Source of the DNA: Dactylosporangium sucinum | GTDB lineage: Bacteria > Actinomycetota > Actinomycetes > Mycobacteriales > Micromonosporaceae | Direction of reading: 5' to 3' | Length of the DNA: 48,532 nt | Assembly (NCBI RefSeq): GCF_014647515.1 | Contig: NZ_BMPI01000074.1 | Span: forward strand, 2,648-51,179 | In this document: piece after piece, positions 25,029-32,066 of the stretch | Numbering within the stretch: position 1 is the first letter of the stretch | How the letters are laid out: each line of letters opens with the position of its first letter | Translations under genes and position numbers: made by a program | Notes under the pieces: model-generated | Database searches by the model: none | What the model was told of the DNA's origin: nothing | Seen by the model: only the letters and a program-made list of their open reading frames with translations

Positions 25029-26057
25029 GTGGAAAACAAGCTGAGTCGTCGCGCCATGCTCGGCGCCGGCGCCGGCGTTCTGGCCGCCGGAGCGATCGCC
25101 GCCACTGCGAGCCCAGCCTCCGCTCTTGCGCCGTCGGCGCAGGGCAAGCCCGCCGGCGGGCCGAACGTGATCCCGGCCGACCGCATCGGCTTGCAGATCT
25201 TCACCGTCCGCCAGTTGATCGGCACTGACTACGCGAACCTCGAGATCGCTCTGGAGTCGGTGTACGACGCCGGTGTCCGGGAGCTCGAGCTCGCCGGCGA
25301 CTACTACGCGAAGACGACGGCCCAGCTCAAGTCGATCGTCCAGTCGTACGGGCTGCGTGTCGTGAGCAACCACTTCGGCCCGCGCGGGGCCAACCTTCCG
25401 AACCCGTGGTCGACCTACGACGGCCGGATGCAGATCTTCGAGGACGCCCAGACGCTGGGCCGGTTCCCGTACGTCGGGACCGGTAGCGCGATCGGCTTCC
25501 CCGGCGGTGGGTCCGGCGAGAACACGAGCGACTACTTCAAGGCCATGGCCGAGAAGTTCAACGAGTGCGGCGAGCACGCCGTTTCCCAGGGCTTCGGCGG
25601 CTTCTTCTTCCACAACCACGACCGCGAGTTCGCGCTCGAGAACGGCGTCCCCATCTTCAACACCCTGCTCGAGCGCACCGACCCCCGGTACGTCAAGTTC
25701 GAGGTCGACCTGGGCTGGGTCTCGGTCGCCGGCGAGGACCCGTACTGGTGGATCAAGGAGCACGGGGAGCGGTTCATCGCGTTCCACATCAAGGACATCA
25801 AGTGGGACCCGAACGGCAACCGCACGGCGGCTGCGGGCACCCGGGCGGGAGGCAGGAAGTTCCGGTTCGTTGACGTCGGGAAGGGCGACATCGACTGGAC
25901 CCGCGCGCTGTCCGCGATCAAGGACCTCCGGGACTACCGGTTCTTCCTGGAGCACGACGACGCCGGCAACCTGACGCTCAACCCGCCCGGGTCCACGAAC
26001 ACGGTCTGGCGGGGCTGCAGCACGCTCGAAGGCATCAACACCTCCGGGCGCAAGTAG
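25029..26057 (+). CDS. Secreted sugar phosphate isomerase/epimerase-like protein
   Basis: This 342-residue protein has a twin-arginine signal (SRRAMLGAGAGVLAAGA, ending near ASA) and a TIM-barrel of the xylose isomerase-like family. Supporting stretches are IGLQIFTVRQL, GVRELELAG, FFFHNHDREF (metal-ligand region), VKFEVDLGWV, FIAFHIKDIKW and RFFLEHDDAGN. Histidines and acids expected to bind a divalent metal are present. It starts at a GTG after AGGAGG. With the divergent ROK regulator it probably acts on an extracellular carbohydrate derivative; the substrate is unknown. Confidence 0.88.
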   Translation: MENKLSRRAMLGAGAGVLAAGAIAATASPASALAPSAQGKPAGGPNVIPADRIGLQIFTVRQLIGTDYANLEIALESVYDAGVRELELAGDYYAKTTAQLKSIVQSYGLRVVSNHFGPRGANLPNPWSTYDGRMQIFEDAQTLGRFPYVGTGSAIGFPGGGSGENTSDYFKAMAEKFNECGEHAVSQGFGGFFFHNHDREFALENGVPIFNTLLERTDPRYVKFEVDLGWVSVAGEDPYWWIKEHGERFIAFHIKDIKWDPNGNRTAAAGTRAGGRKFRFVDVGKGDIDWTRALSAIKDLRDYRFFLEHDDAGNLTLNPPGSTNTVWRGCSTLEGINTSGRK

Positions 26058-26133
26058 CAACCGTGCCGAGCCGGGGTCCCACTCCGTCCCGCGTGGGACC
26101 CCGGGGGTTCGAATACAGTGAGGTGGCTTTTGC

Positions 26134-26397
26134 ATGGGTGCACTCAAGCCGTGGCACATTCTCGTGCTGGTGGTGGTGCTGATCCTGCTGTTCGGCGCCA
26201 AGCGCCTGCCCGACGCGGCGCGTTCGCTCGGCCGCTCGATGCGGATCATCAAGGCCGAGACCAAGGGCCTCGGGGACGTCGACGCCGGCGCCGAGGCGCA
26301 GCCGGGCCGGCCGCCGCTCAGCGGCCAGATCGCCGACCATCAGCCGTCGCCGAAGCCGCAGGTCGCCGACCCGGTCGAGCACGCTCGCGAACGCTGA
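26134..26397 (+). CDS. tatA: Sec-independent translocase subunit TatA
   Basis: This 87-residue protein has one N-terminal helix (PWHILVLVVVLILLFGAKRLPD) followed by the amphipathic RSLGRSMRIIKAE and a hydrophilic tail, the standard TatA/TatE layout with the FGAKRLPD hinge. It forms the pore that exports folded twin-arginine proteins. No tatC or tatB lies nearby. The export genes fit the several twin-arginine proteins in the window (lipoprotein, isomerase-like, DyP peroxidase). Confidence 0.9.
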   Translation: MGALKPWHILVLVVVLILLFGAKRLPDAARSLGRSMRIIKAETKGLGDVDAGAEAQPGRPPLSGQIADHQPSPKPQVADPVEHARER

Positions 26398-26515
26398 AGC
26401 GCGCTCGGGTCGCCAGGGGTCGTCCGCGCATCGTTGATCACCTGGGTCGATTCCTCCGGCGGGCCTACGGGTAAGGTCTGGGTGGCTCGACCGGCTCGCA
26501 GCAGGAGACGACGAC

Positions 26516-27211
26516 GTGACGGAGGCAATGACGCCGCGCTGGCAGGACGCCGACGAGGCGGTGGAGTCGCTCGTCGCCGACCTGGTGGCCGAGGCCGTGC
26601 GGACCGTGGACCGCGGCGGCCGCAAGCGCCCCCGCGGCCGGATGCGGGTGAAGCGGCGCCCGAAGAGCACCCGCCGGCACATCGCCGAGGTCATCCGCGC
26701 GTACCGCCTGGCTCCCGGACTGCGGGTCGACCGCAACATGGTCGCGGCGCTGTTCGCCGGGCACCGTGACCTGGTGAGCAATCCGGTGCTCGTGGTCGCC
26801 GTCGCGCGGGCGTGCGGGATCATCGCGGGCCGGAAGCTGGGTCCGAAGAAGGTCGCCCGGATGCGTGCGGCGAGCCTGCGGGTCCGCAAGCTCATCGCCC
26901 GCGCCGAGGCCGACACCCGGTGGGTGCCGGCGCCGCGGGTCGAGGTCCCGCCCACGCAGGCCACTCCGTCGCCTGAGGCCGTGCCGCCGCGAGAGGTCGC
27001 TCCGTCGCCAGAGGCCGCTCCGTCGCCAGAGGCGGCGAACGTCGAGCCGATGCTCGCGACGGTCGTCTCTCCCGGGCCGTCAGCCGGGCGCCCGTGGCCT
27101 CAGGCGCCCTCGATCGTGGTGCGCCGGAAGCGCCGGCGCCGGGCCCGGCAGTGGTGGCTGGCCGCCGCCGTGCTCCTCCTGGCGGTCATGGCCCTGCTGA
27201 TCTTCGGCTGA
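26516..27211 (+). CDS. Unknown protein with basic N-domain and C-terminal anchor
   Basis: This 231-residue protein is not recognised. Residues ~28-125 are basic and helical (RRPKSTRRHIAEVIRAYRLA, then LFAGHRDLVSNPVLVVAVAR), with a loose helix-turn-helix look. A Pro/Ser/Glu linker follows with short repeats (SPEAAPSPEAA). The C-terminus is a basic cluster RRKRRRR and one membrane helix (WLAAAVLLLAVMALLIF). The topology would hold a nucleic-acid-like basic domain at the inner membrane face. AGGAG is nine bases before the GTG; an ATG at 26528 is an alternative. It has no evident partner. Confidence 0.7.
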   Translation: MTEAMTPRWQDADEAVESLVADLVAEAVRTVDRGGRKRPRGRMRVKRRPKSTRRHIAEVIRAYRLAPGLRVDRNMVAALFAGHRDLVSNPVLVVAVARACGIIAGRKLGPKKVARMRAASLRVRKLIARAEADTRWVPAPRVEVPPTQATPSPEAVPPREVAPSPEAAPSPEAANVEPMLATVVSPGPSAGRPWPQAPSIVVRRKRRRRARQWWLAAAVLLLAVMALLIFG

Positions 27212-27217
27212 GCGCCG

Positions 27218-27233
27218 GGCCGCCGCGGCGGCC
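27218..27233. terminator. Palindrome between convergent genes
   Basis: GGCCGCCGCGGCGGCC is a perfect 16-bp palindrome in the 23-bp gap between convergent genes, and could form a hairpin or cruciform terminator. Confidence 0.45.
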
Positions 27234-27234
27234 G

Positions 27235-28251
27235 TCACCTCCGCGCGGTCCCGAGCGGCCGGTTCACGGTGTTCACCGGCGACTGTGGCCGGCGACCCGT
27301 CAGCACCCGCACCGCCTCCTCGGCCGCGATCGCCCGCACCTCCCGCATCGACTCCTCGGAGTAGTAGGCCGCGTGCGGCGTGATGACGGCGTTCGGCAGG
27401 CGCAGCAGCGGATTGTCCGGCCGCCAGTGCCGCAGCTTGGCCGGCTCCTCCGCCAGGTCGTCCAGCGCGGCCCCGGCGATGGTCCGCTTCGCCAGCGCGT
27501 CCGCGAGCGCGGCGTCCTCCACGATGGGCCCGCGGGCGGTATTGATGAGCATCGCCGTCGGCTTCATGCGGGCGAGCGTCGCCCGGTTGAACAGATGGTG
27601 GGTGTCCGGGGTCAGCGGTGCCTGGATGACGAGGTAGTCGGACTGCTCCACGAGCTCGTCGAACGACACCGGATGGACACCGTGGTCCCGGACCAGCTCG
27701 TCGGGCACGAACGGGTCGTGGCTGCGCAGGTGCACCCCGAACGGCCGGGCCCGCTCGGCGATGAGCCGGGCGATCGCCCCGAAGCCGAGGATGCCGAGGA
27801 CCCGGCCCCGCAGCCGCCAGATCGGCTCGCCCGACTGCCACCGCCACTCGCCGGCGCCGGTGGCCGCGTCGTACTGGATGATCTTTCGCGCGGCGCACAG
27901 CCACAGCGCGATGGCGTGGTCGGCGACCTCGTCGGCGCACCACTCGTTCGGCGCGTTGGTGACCTGGATGCCGTGCCGGGTGGCGGCGTCCACGTCCACG
28001 ATGTCGACCCCGGTGCCGTACCGCGCGATCACCCGGCAGTTGTGCAGCTGGTCCATGGCGGCCGCGCCGATGTGGGCGTACTGCGTGAGGATGCCCTCGG
28101 CGTCCCGCCCGTACCGGACGACCTCCTCCTCCGACCTGCACTGGCGCGGGTCCAGCGCGAAGCCGGCGTCCTCGACGATGGCCCGCTCGATGTCGACGTC
28201 GCCGAAGTCGGAGTCGGCGATCATGATGGTTCCGCGGTCAGTGTGAGTCAC
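27235..28251 (-). CDS. D-isomer 2-hydroxyacid dehydrogenase (NAD-dependent)
   Basis: This 338-residue enzyme interconverts a 2-hydroxyacid and 2-ketoacid with NAD. The dinucleotide motif is GILGFGAIA (about 153-161). Catalytic residues appear as R240 (NTARGP), E269 (AEEP) and H293 (TPHAAYY). It resembles phosphoglycerate dehydrogenase/CtBP-like members. AAGGGA eight bases before the GTG at 28251 supports a start that overlaps the upstream dehydratase fragment by 14 bases; an ATG at 28224 is the alternative. The neighbour was once a sugar-acid dehydratase, suggesting a former sugar-acid catabolic operon. Confidence 0.9.
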   Translation of the reverse strand: MTHTDRGTIMIADSDFGDVDIERAIVEDAGFALDPRQCRSEEEVVRYGRDAEGILTQYAHIGAAAMDQLHNCRVIARYGTGVDIVDVDAATRHGIQVTNAPNEWCADEVADHAIALWLCAARKIIQYDAATGAGEWRWQSGEPIWRLRGRVLGILGFGAIARLIAERARPFGVHLRSHDPFVPDELVRDHGVHPVSFDELVEQSDYLVIQAPLTPDTHHLFNRATLARMKPTAMLINTARGPIVEDAALADALAKRTIAGAALDDLAEEPAKLRHWRPDNPLLRLPNAVITPHAAYYSEESMREVRAIAAEEAVRVLTGRRPQSPVNTVNRPLGTARR

Positions 28252-28795
28252 GAGGCAGTCCCTTCGTGTGCACGATGTCCCGGTAGGCGACGGCGAAGTC
28301 CAGGCAGCTACCGGTGTCCAGCTGGCCGGTGTGCGTCCGGAACAGCTCCTGCCAGGGCGTCTGGTTGTCCAGCGGCGGCGGGGTGTGCACGCGCCAGCGC
28401 TCGGCGATCTCCTCGTCGCTGAGCTCGACGTCGATGCGGTGCGCGGGGATGTCCAGGGTGATGCGGTCGCGGGTGCGCACGATCGCGAGGTTGCCGCCGA
28501 CGGCGGCCTCCGGGCTCGCGTTGAGGATCGAGGGGGCGTCGGCGGTACCGCTCTGCCGCCCGTCGCCGAGGGTCGGGATCGCCTCGACGCCGCGCAGGAT
28601 CAGCGACGTCGGCGGCTGCATGTTCGCCACCTCGGCCGACCCGGGATACCCGATGGGGCCGGTGTTGCGGATGACCAGGACGCAGTTCTCGTCGATCTCC
28701 AGCGCCGGGTCGTCGATGCGCCGGTGGTAGTCCTCGGGCCCCTCGAACACCACCGCGCGCCAGGTCACCGCCGGCGCGGTCAGGTCGGGGTAGCC
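28238..28795 (-). pseudogene. C-terminal fragment of an IlvD/Edd-type dehydratase
   Basis: About 180 codons match only the C-terminal part of dihydroxyacid or sugar-acid dehydratases (RAVVFEGPEDYHRRIDDPAL, GDGRQSGTADAPSILNASPE, AAVGGNLAIV). Family members are about 560-600 residues; the iron-sulfur cluster-binding N-terminal two thirds are gone. Upstream, the sequence switches abruptly near 28795 to a GH15 fragment in a different frame. A GTG at 28768 could still start a 176-residue product, but it could not be catalytic. Confidence 0.82.
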
Positions 28796-28931
28796 AGGGG
28801 ACGCTGCCGTCCAGCCCGACGAGCGCAGCGGTCGCGCCGTCGCCGATCAGGCCGAGGTCCTCCAGCCGCGGGTAGCCGTCGCGCAGCCGCACGGGCCGGA
28901 AGGCCGGGTCGAGCTCCAGCATGTCGAGCAC
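28790..28931 (-). pseudogene. N-terminal fragment of a GH15 glucoamylase-type protein
   Basis: Reading from the GTG at 28931, the product has LELDPAFRPVRLRDGY and then EDLGLIGDGATAALVGLDGS and VPWL. This is the opening of glycoside hydrolase family 15 proteins (usually about 600 residues). Homology stops where the family would continue with a cysteine/leucine-proline-arginine-phenylalanine stretch, and the frame then runs into dehydratase DNA. This and the adjacent fragment look like the two ends of a deletion. Confidence 0.75.
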
Positions 28932-29004
28932 CTCCGCGCGGGTACGACGGTGGCGTGCCGACGGCGCCCTACCCGCCGGGCCGGAGCCCTAACGCCCGCG
29001 CCGG

Positions 29005-29991
29005 CTAGAGGTTCGTGAGGCGCTCCAGGTGCTCGGGGTAGCGGGCGCCCTGGATGTCGATCTTCGCGGCGGCGTCCTCGATCTCGCCGAGGTCGTCGGC
29101 GGTGAGCTCGACGTCCGCGGCGGCGAGGTTCTCGTCGAGGCGCTCGACGCGGCGGGTGCCGGGGATGGGGACGATCCACGGCTGCTGGGCGAGCAGCCAG
29201 GCCAGGGCGATCTGGGCGGGCGTGGCGCCCTTGCGGCCGGCGATGGTGCCGAGCAGGTCGACGAGGGCCCGGTTGGCCTCGCGGGCGCCGGCGTCGAAGC
29301 GGGGGATCGTGGTGCGGATGTCGTTGTCGGCGAACGTGGTGTCGGGCGTGATCGCGCCGGTGAGGAAGCCCTTGCCCAGCGGGCTGTAGGGGACGAGGCC
29401 GATGCCGAGCTCGGCGCAGGCCGGGATGACCTCGGCTTCGGGCCGGCGCCACCACAGCGAGTACTCGTGCTGCACGGCGGTGACCGGCTGGACGGCGTGG
29501 GCGCGGCGGATGGTGCCGGCGGCGGCTTCGGACAGGCCGAAGTGCCTGACCTTGCCGGCGTCGATGAGGTCCTTGACCGCGCCGGCGACGTCCTCGATCG
29601 GCACCTCGGGGTCGACGCGGTGCTGGTAGAACAGGTCGATCGCGTCGACCCGCAACCGGCGCAGCGATGCGTCGGCGACCCGCTTGACGTGTTCGGGGCG
29701 GCTGGACAGGCCGGTCTGGCGGCCGTCGGCGTCGAACGCGAACCCGAACTTGGTGGCGATGACCACCCGGCCGCGGAACGGTTCGAGTGCCGCACCGACG
29801 AGCTCCTCGTTGACGAACGGGCCGTAGACCTCGGCGGTGTCGAAGAACGTGACCCCGCGCTCCACCGCGGCCCGCAGCAGGGCGATGTTGGCGCCGCGGT
29901 CGGGGCCCGGGCCGTAGCTCTGGCTCATGCCCATGGCGCCGAGGCCGATGGCGGAGACGGTCAGTCCTTGTCCGAGGGTGCGCTGCTGCAT
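29005..29991 (-). CDS. Aldo/keto reductase
   Basis: This 328-residue NADPH-dependent oxidoreductase has the full tetrad: D51 and Y56 (FFDTAEVYGP), K81 (IATKFG) and H124 (YQHRVDP). Later motifs IGLVPYSPLGKGFLTG and GTRRVERLDEN fit the cofactor-binding end. It belongs to the AKR13-type group that reduces aldehydes or ketones; the substrate is unknown. The end of the neighbouring MmyB-like regulator gene is 19 bases upstream, so both could be co-transcribed on the minus strand. Confidence 0.92.
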   Translation of the reverse strand: MQQRTLGQGLTVSAIGLGAMGMSQSYGPGPDRGANIALLRAAVERGVTFFDTAEVYGPFVNEELVGAALEPFRGRVVIATKFGFAFDADGRQTGLSSRPEHVKRVADASLRRLRVDAIDLFYQHRVDPEVPIEDVAGAVKDLIDAGKVRHFGLSEAAAGTIRRAHAVQPVTAVQHEYSLWWRRPEAEVIPACAELGIGLVPYSPLGKGFLTGAITPDTTFADNDIRTTIPRFDAGAREANRALVDLLGTIAGRKGATPAQIALAWLLAQQPWIVPIPGTRRVERLDENLAAADVELTADDLGEIEDAAAKIDIQGARYPEHLERLTNL

Positions 29992-30010
29992 GTGCTGACT
30001 CCTGGTGGGT

Positions 30011-30901
30011 TCAGGGCCGATCGGCCGGATCCGGTGCGTCGGCCGGTGCGCCGGTGGCCGCCCAGCTGGCCAGCAGCCGCAGGCCGTCCTGCGACGGGCT
30101 GCCGGGTTCGGCGTGGTAGGCGGTCATGGTCAGGCCGGGGTCGGCCGGCAGCGGCATGGCCTCGTAGCCGAGGCTGAGCAGGCCGACGACCGGGTGGTGG
30201 AACTGCTTGACGCCGGTGTGGTGCAGCCGCACGTTGTGCGCCGCCCACAGGGTCCGGAACACCTCGCTGCGGGTGACGAGCTCGCCGACGAGGTCGGTGA
30301 GGGCCTTGTCGTACGGGTCACGGCCGGCCTCCGTGCGCAGCAGCGCGACGGTGGTGCCGGCGGCCTCGTCCCAGTTCGGGTGGAACTGCTCGGCGGCCGG
30401 GTCGAGGAAGCAGAACCGGGCCAGGTTCACCGGCCGCTGCGGGCCGGCGAAGGCGGGCGCGTAGAGCGCCTGCCCGAGCGGGTTGATCGCGAGGATGTCG
30501 AGGCGGCCGTTGCGCACGAAGGTGGGCGCGTCGGTCATCGCGTCGAGCAGCTGCTGGACCGCCGGGCGGACCTGCTGCCGGCTGGGGCGGCGGTGGGTGC
30601 GGGCGGTGGTGTTCGCGACGCGGGCGAGGTCGTGCAGGTGGGAGCGCTCGGCGTCGTCGAGCTGCAGGGCGCGGGCGACGGCTTCCAGGACGCTGTCGGA
30701 GACGCCGGCGAGGTTGCCCCGCTCGAGGCGGACGTAGTAGTCGGGGCTGACCCCGGCCAGCAGCGCGACCTCGGCGCGGCGCAGCCCGGGCACGCGGCGG
30801 CTGCCGCCGTACTGCGGCAGCCCGGCCTGCTCGGGGGTGATCCTGGCGCGCCGGGAGGCCAGGAACTGGCGTACCTCGTCCCGGTTGTCCACCCCCTGCA
30901 C
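30011..30901 (-). CDS. XRE/MmyB-type transcriptional regulator
   Basis: This protein (296 residues from the GTG at 30901) has an N-terminal helix-turn-helix (PGLRRAEVALLAGVSPDYYV, then RLERG) and a MmyB-like C-terminal ligand domain (ILAINPLGQALYAP, NLARFCFLDPAAEQFHPNWD). This family regulates nearby enzymes in response to small lipophilic ligands. The aldo/keto reductase follows 19 bases downstream and is a likely target. The promoter region is shared with the divergent small HTH gene. A GTG at 30892 is an alternative start. Confidence 0.88.
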   Translation of the reverse strand: MQGVDNRDEVRQFLASRRARITPEQAGLPQYGGSRRVPGLRRAEVALLAGVSPDYYVRLERGNLAGVSDSVLEAVARALQLDDAERSHLHDLARVANTTARTHRRPSRQQVRPAVQQLLDAMTDAPTFVRNGRLDILAINPLGQALYAPAFAGPQRPVNLARFCFLDPAAEQFHPNWDEAAGTTVALLRTEAGRDPYDKALTDLVGELVTRSEVFRTLWAAHNVRLHHTGVKQFHHPVVGLLSLGYEAMPLPADPGLTMTAYHAEPGSPSQDGLRLLASWAATGAPADAPDPADRP

Positions 30902-30985
30902 GCTACGGCCCGCCGCCGGAGGGTGAGGGGTTCTGTCAGTACCTGCCTCGTCCGCGCCGCCACCCTCAAACTGATGCGAGCCACC

Positions 30986-31029
30986 GTCAGCATATGTTGA
31001 CGCCGCGGTGATCGTCAGCATATGCTGAC
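30986..31029. promoter_or_regulatory. Twin palindromic operators over divergent promoters
   Basis: GTCAGCATATGTTGAC (30986-31001) and GTCAGCATATGCTGAC (31014-31029) lie 28 bp apart centre to centre. On the plus strand TTGACG (30997-31002) and TATGCT (31021-31026) are 18 bp apart. On the minus strand CTGACG (31018-31013) and TATGCT (30994-30989) are also 18 bp apart. Each palindrome thus carries the -10 of one promoter and the -35 of the other, so one bound dimer would shut both. Confidence 0.72.
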
Positions 31030-31033
31030 ACGC

Positions 31034-31252
31034 ATGTCGGTGGACGCGGACCTTCAGCGGGTGGCGCTCGGGACGGCGCCGGACGTCGCGTTGCCGGCCG
31101 TGGCGCGGCTGCGGCGGCTGCTCGAGCAGCTGGAGGCCGAGCACGTCGCGGCGGCGCGGCGGGCCGGCTGGTCGTGGCAGGACATCGCGCTGCGGCTGGG
31201 CGTCACGAAACAGACCGTGCATCGCAAGTACCGCTACCTCGAGGAGGGCTGA
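31034..31252 (+). CDS. Small helix-turn-helix protein
   Basis: This 72-residue protein (ATG at 31034) has a leading helical arm (ALPAVARLRRLLEQLEAEHV) and a C-terminal helix-turn-helix (GWSWQDIALRLGVTKQTVHRKY). There is no ribosome site, and the predicted transcript start falls at about 31033, so it is probably leaderless. An ATG at 31022 lies inside the operator and is less likely. Its stop overlaps the ATG of the Clp-N protein (TGATG). It is the best candidate for binding the twin operators. Confidence 0.82.
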   Translation: MSVDADLQRVALGTAPDVALPAVARLRRLLEQLEAEHVAAARRAGWSWQDIALRLGVTKQTVHRKYRYLEEG

Positions 31253-31947
31253 TGTTCCGCGGCACCCATCCCGATCTCGGCCGGGCGGTGGGACGCGCCC
31301 TCGCCGCGGCCCGCGAGCTCGGCCACCCCCGGGCCGGCAGCGAGCACCTGCTGCTCGCGCTGACGACAGGCACCGTCGGTTCGGTGCTCGGGCGGCACGG
31401 CGTGACCGCAGCGGCCGTGCGGGCGGCCGTGGGCCGGGCCGCGCCGCTCGGGGCCGGCGCCGCCGCGGACCGGGACGCCCTCGCCCCGTTCGGGATCGAC
31501 CTCGACCGGCTGGGACTGACTCCGGCGGTCCTGGACCGGGCGCCCGCCCGCGAGCCGCTGCTGCCGTTCGGGGCGGCCGAAGCACGGCGGTGGTGCGCGT
31601 CGATGCGGCCGCCGCTCGGGCTCGACGCCCAGGCCGCGTTCGAGGCGTCGCTGCGGCTCGCCCTCGCCCGCCGGGAGCGGGACCACCGGCCGGAGCATCT
31701 CGCGCTGGTGCTCGTCGCGCTCGACCCCGGCGCCGCCTGGGTCCTGGCCGACATCGACGCCGACCCGGGGACCCTGCTGGCCGACCTGGCCGAGGCGTTC
31801 CCGCCGCCGCGGCGCAACGCGCTGCTGCGGGCCGACCGGCGCATCGGGCGGCGGTCGCGGGGCGGCGACCTCATCCGGCGCTACCAGCGCACGACGGGAC
31901 GCGTCGTGCGGGAGGCCGGCGCGGTCCCCGCCCTCATCGGCGGCTGA
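31252..31947 (+). CDS. Clp N-terminal (repeat) domain protein without ATPase
   Basis: This 231-residue protein has two Clp-N type repeats, clearest at 12-60 (AVGRALAAARELGHPRAGSE, then HLLLAL) and 125-165 (AFEASLRLALARRERDHRPE, then HLALVLVAL). No AAA ATPase follows, unlike ClpA/ClpC. Such free-standing proteins may act as adaptors or stress regulators with the linked HTH protein, with which it is co-translated. The basic tail (RRIGRRSRGGDLIRRYQR) is not explained. Confidence 0.82.
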   Translation: MFRGTHPDLGRAVGRALAAARELGHPRAGSEHLLLALTTGTVGSVLGRHGVTAAAVRAAVGRAAPLGAGAAADRDALAPFGIDLDRLGLTPAVLDRAPAREPLLPFGAAEARRWCASMRPPLGLDAQAAFEASLRLALARRERDHRPEHLALVLVALDPGAAWVLADIDADPGTLLADLAEAFPPPRRNALLRADRRIGRRSRGGDLIRRYQRTTGRVVREAGAVPALIGG

Positions 31948-32050
31948 CGGCCGGCCGACCGCCGGCGTGGTCGCCCCGCTGGGCGGGATGTCCGCATCCG
32001 AGACGCGCCGGCGCGAGCCCACCGACCCGTGCCGAGGGTCGACAGGCTGC

Positions 32051-32066
32051 GCCGGCCCGTGCCGGC
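32051..32066. terminator. Hairpin after aceB
   Basis: GCCGGC (32051-32056) and GCCGGC (32061-32066), each self-complementary, pair around CCGT directly after the malate synthase stop codon. There is no U-tract. It lies in the 119-bp gap between convergent genes. Confidence 0.4.
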
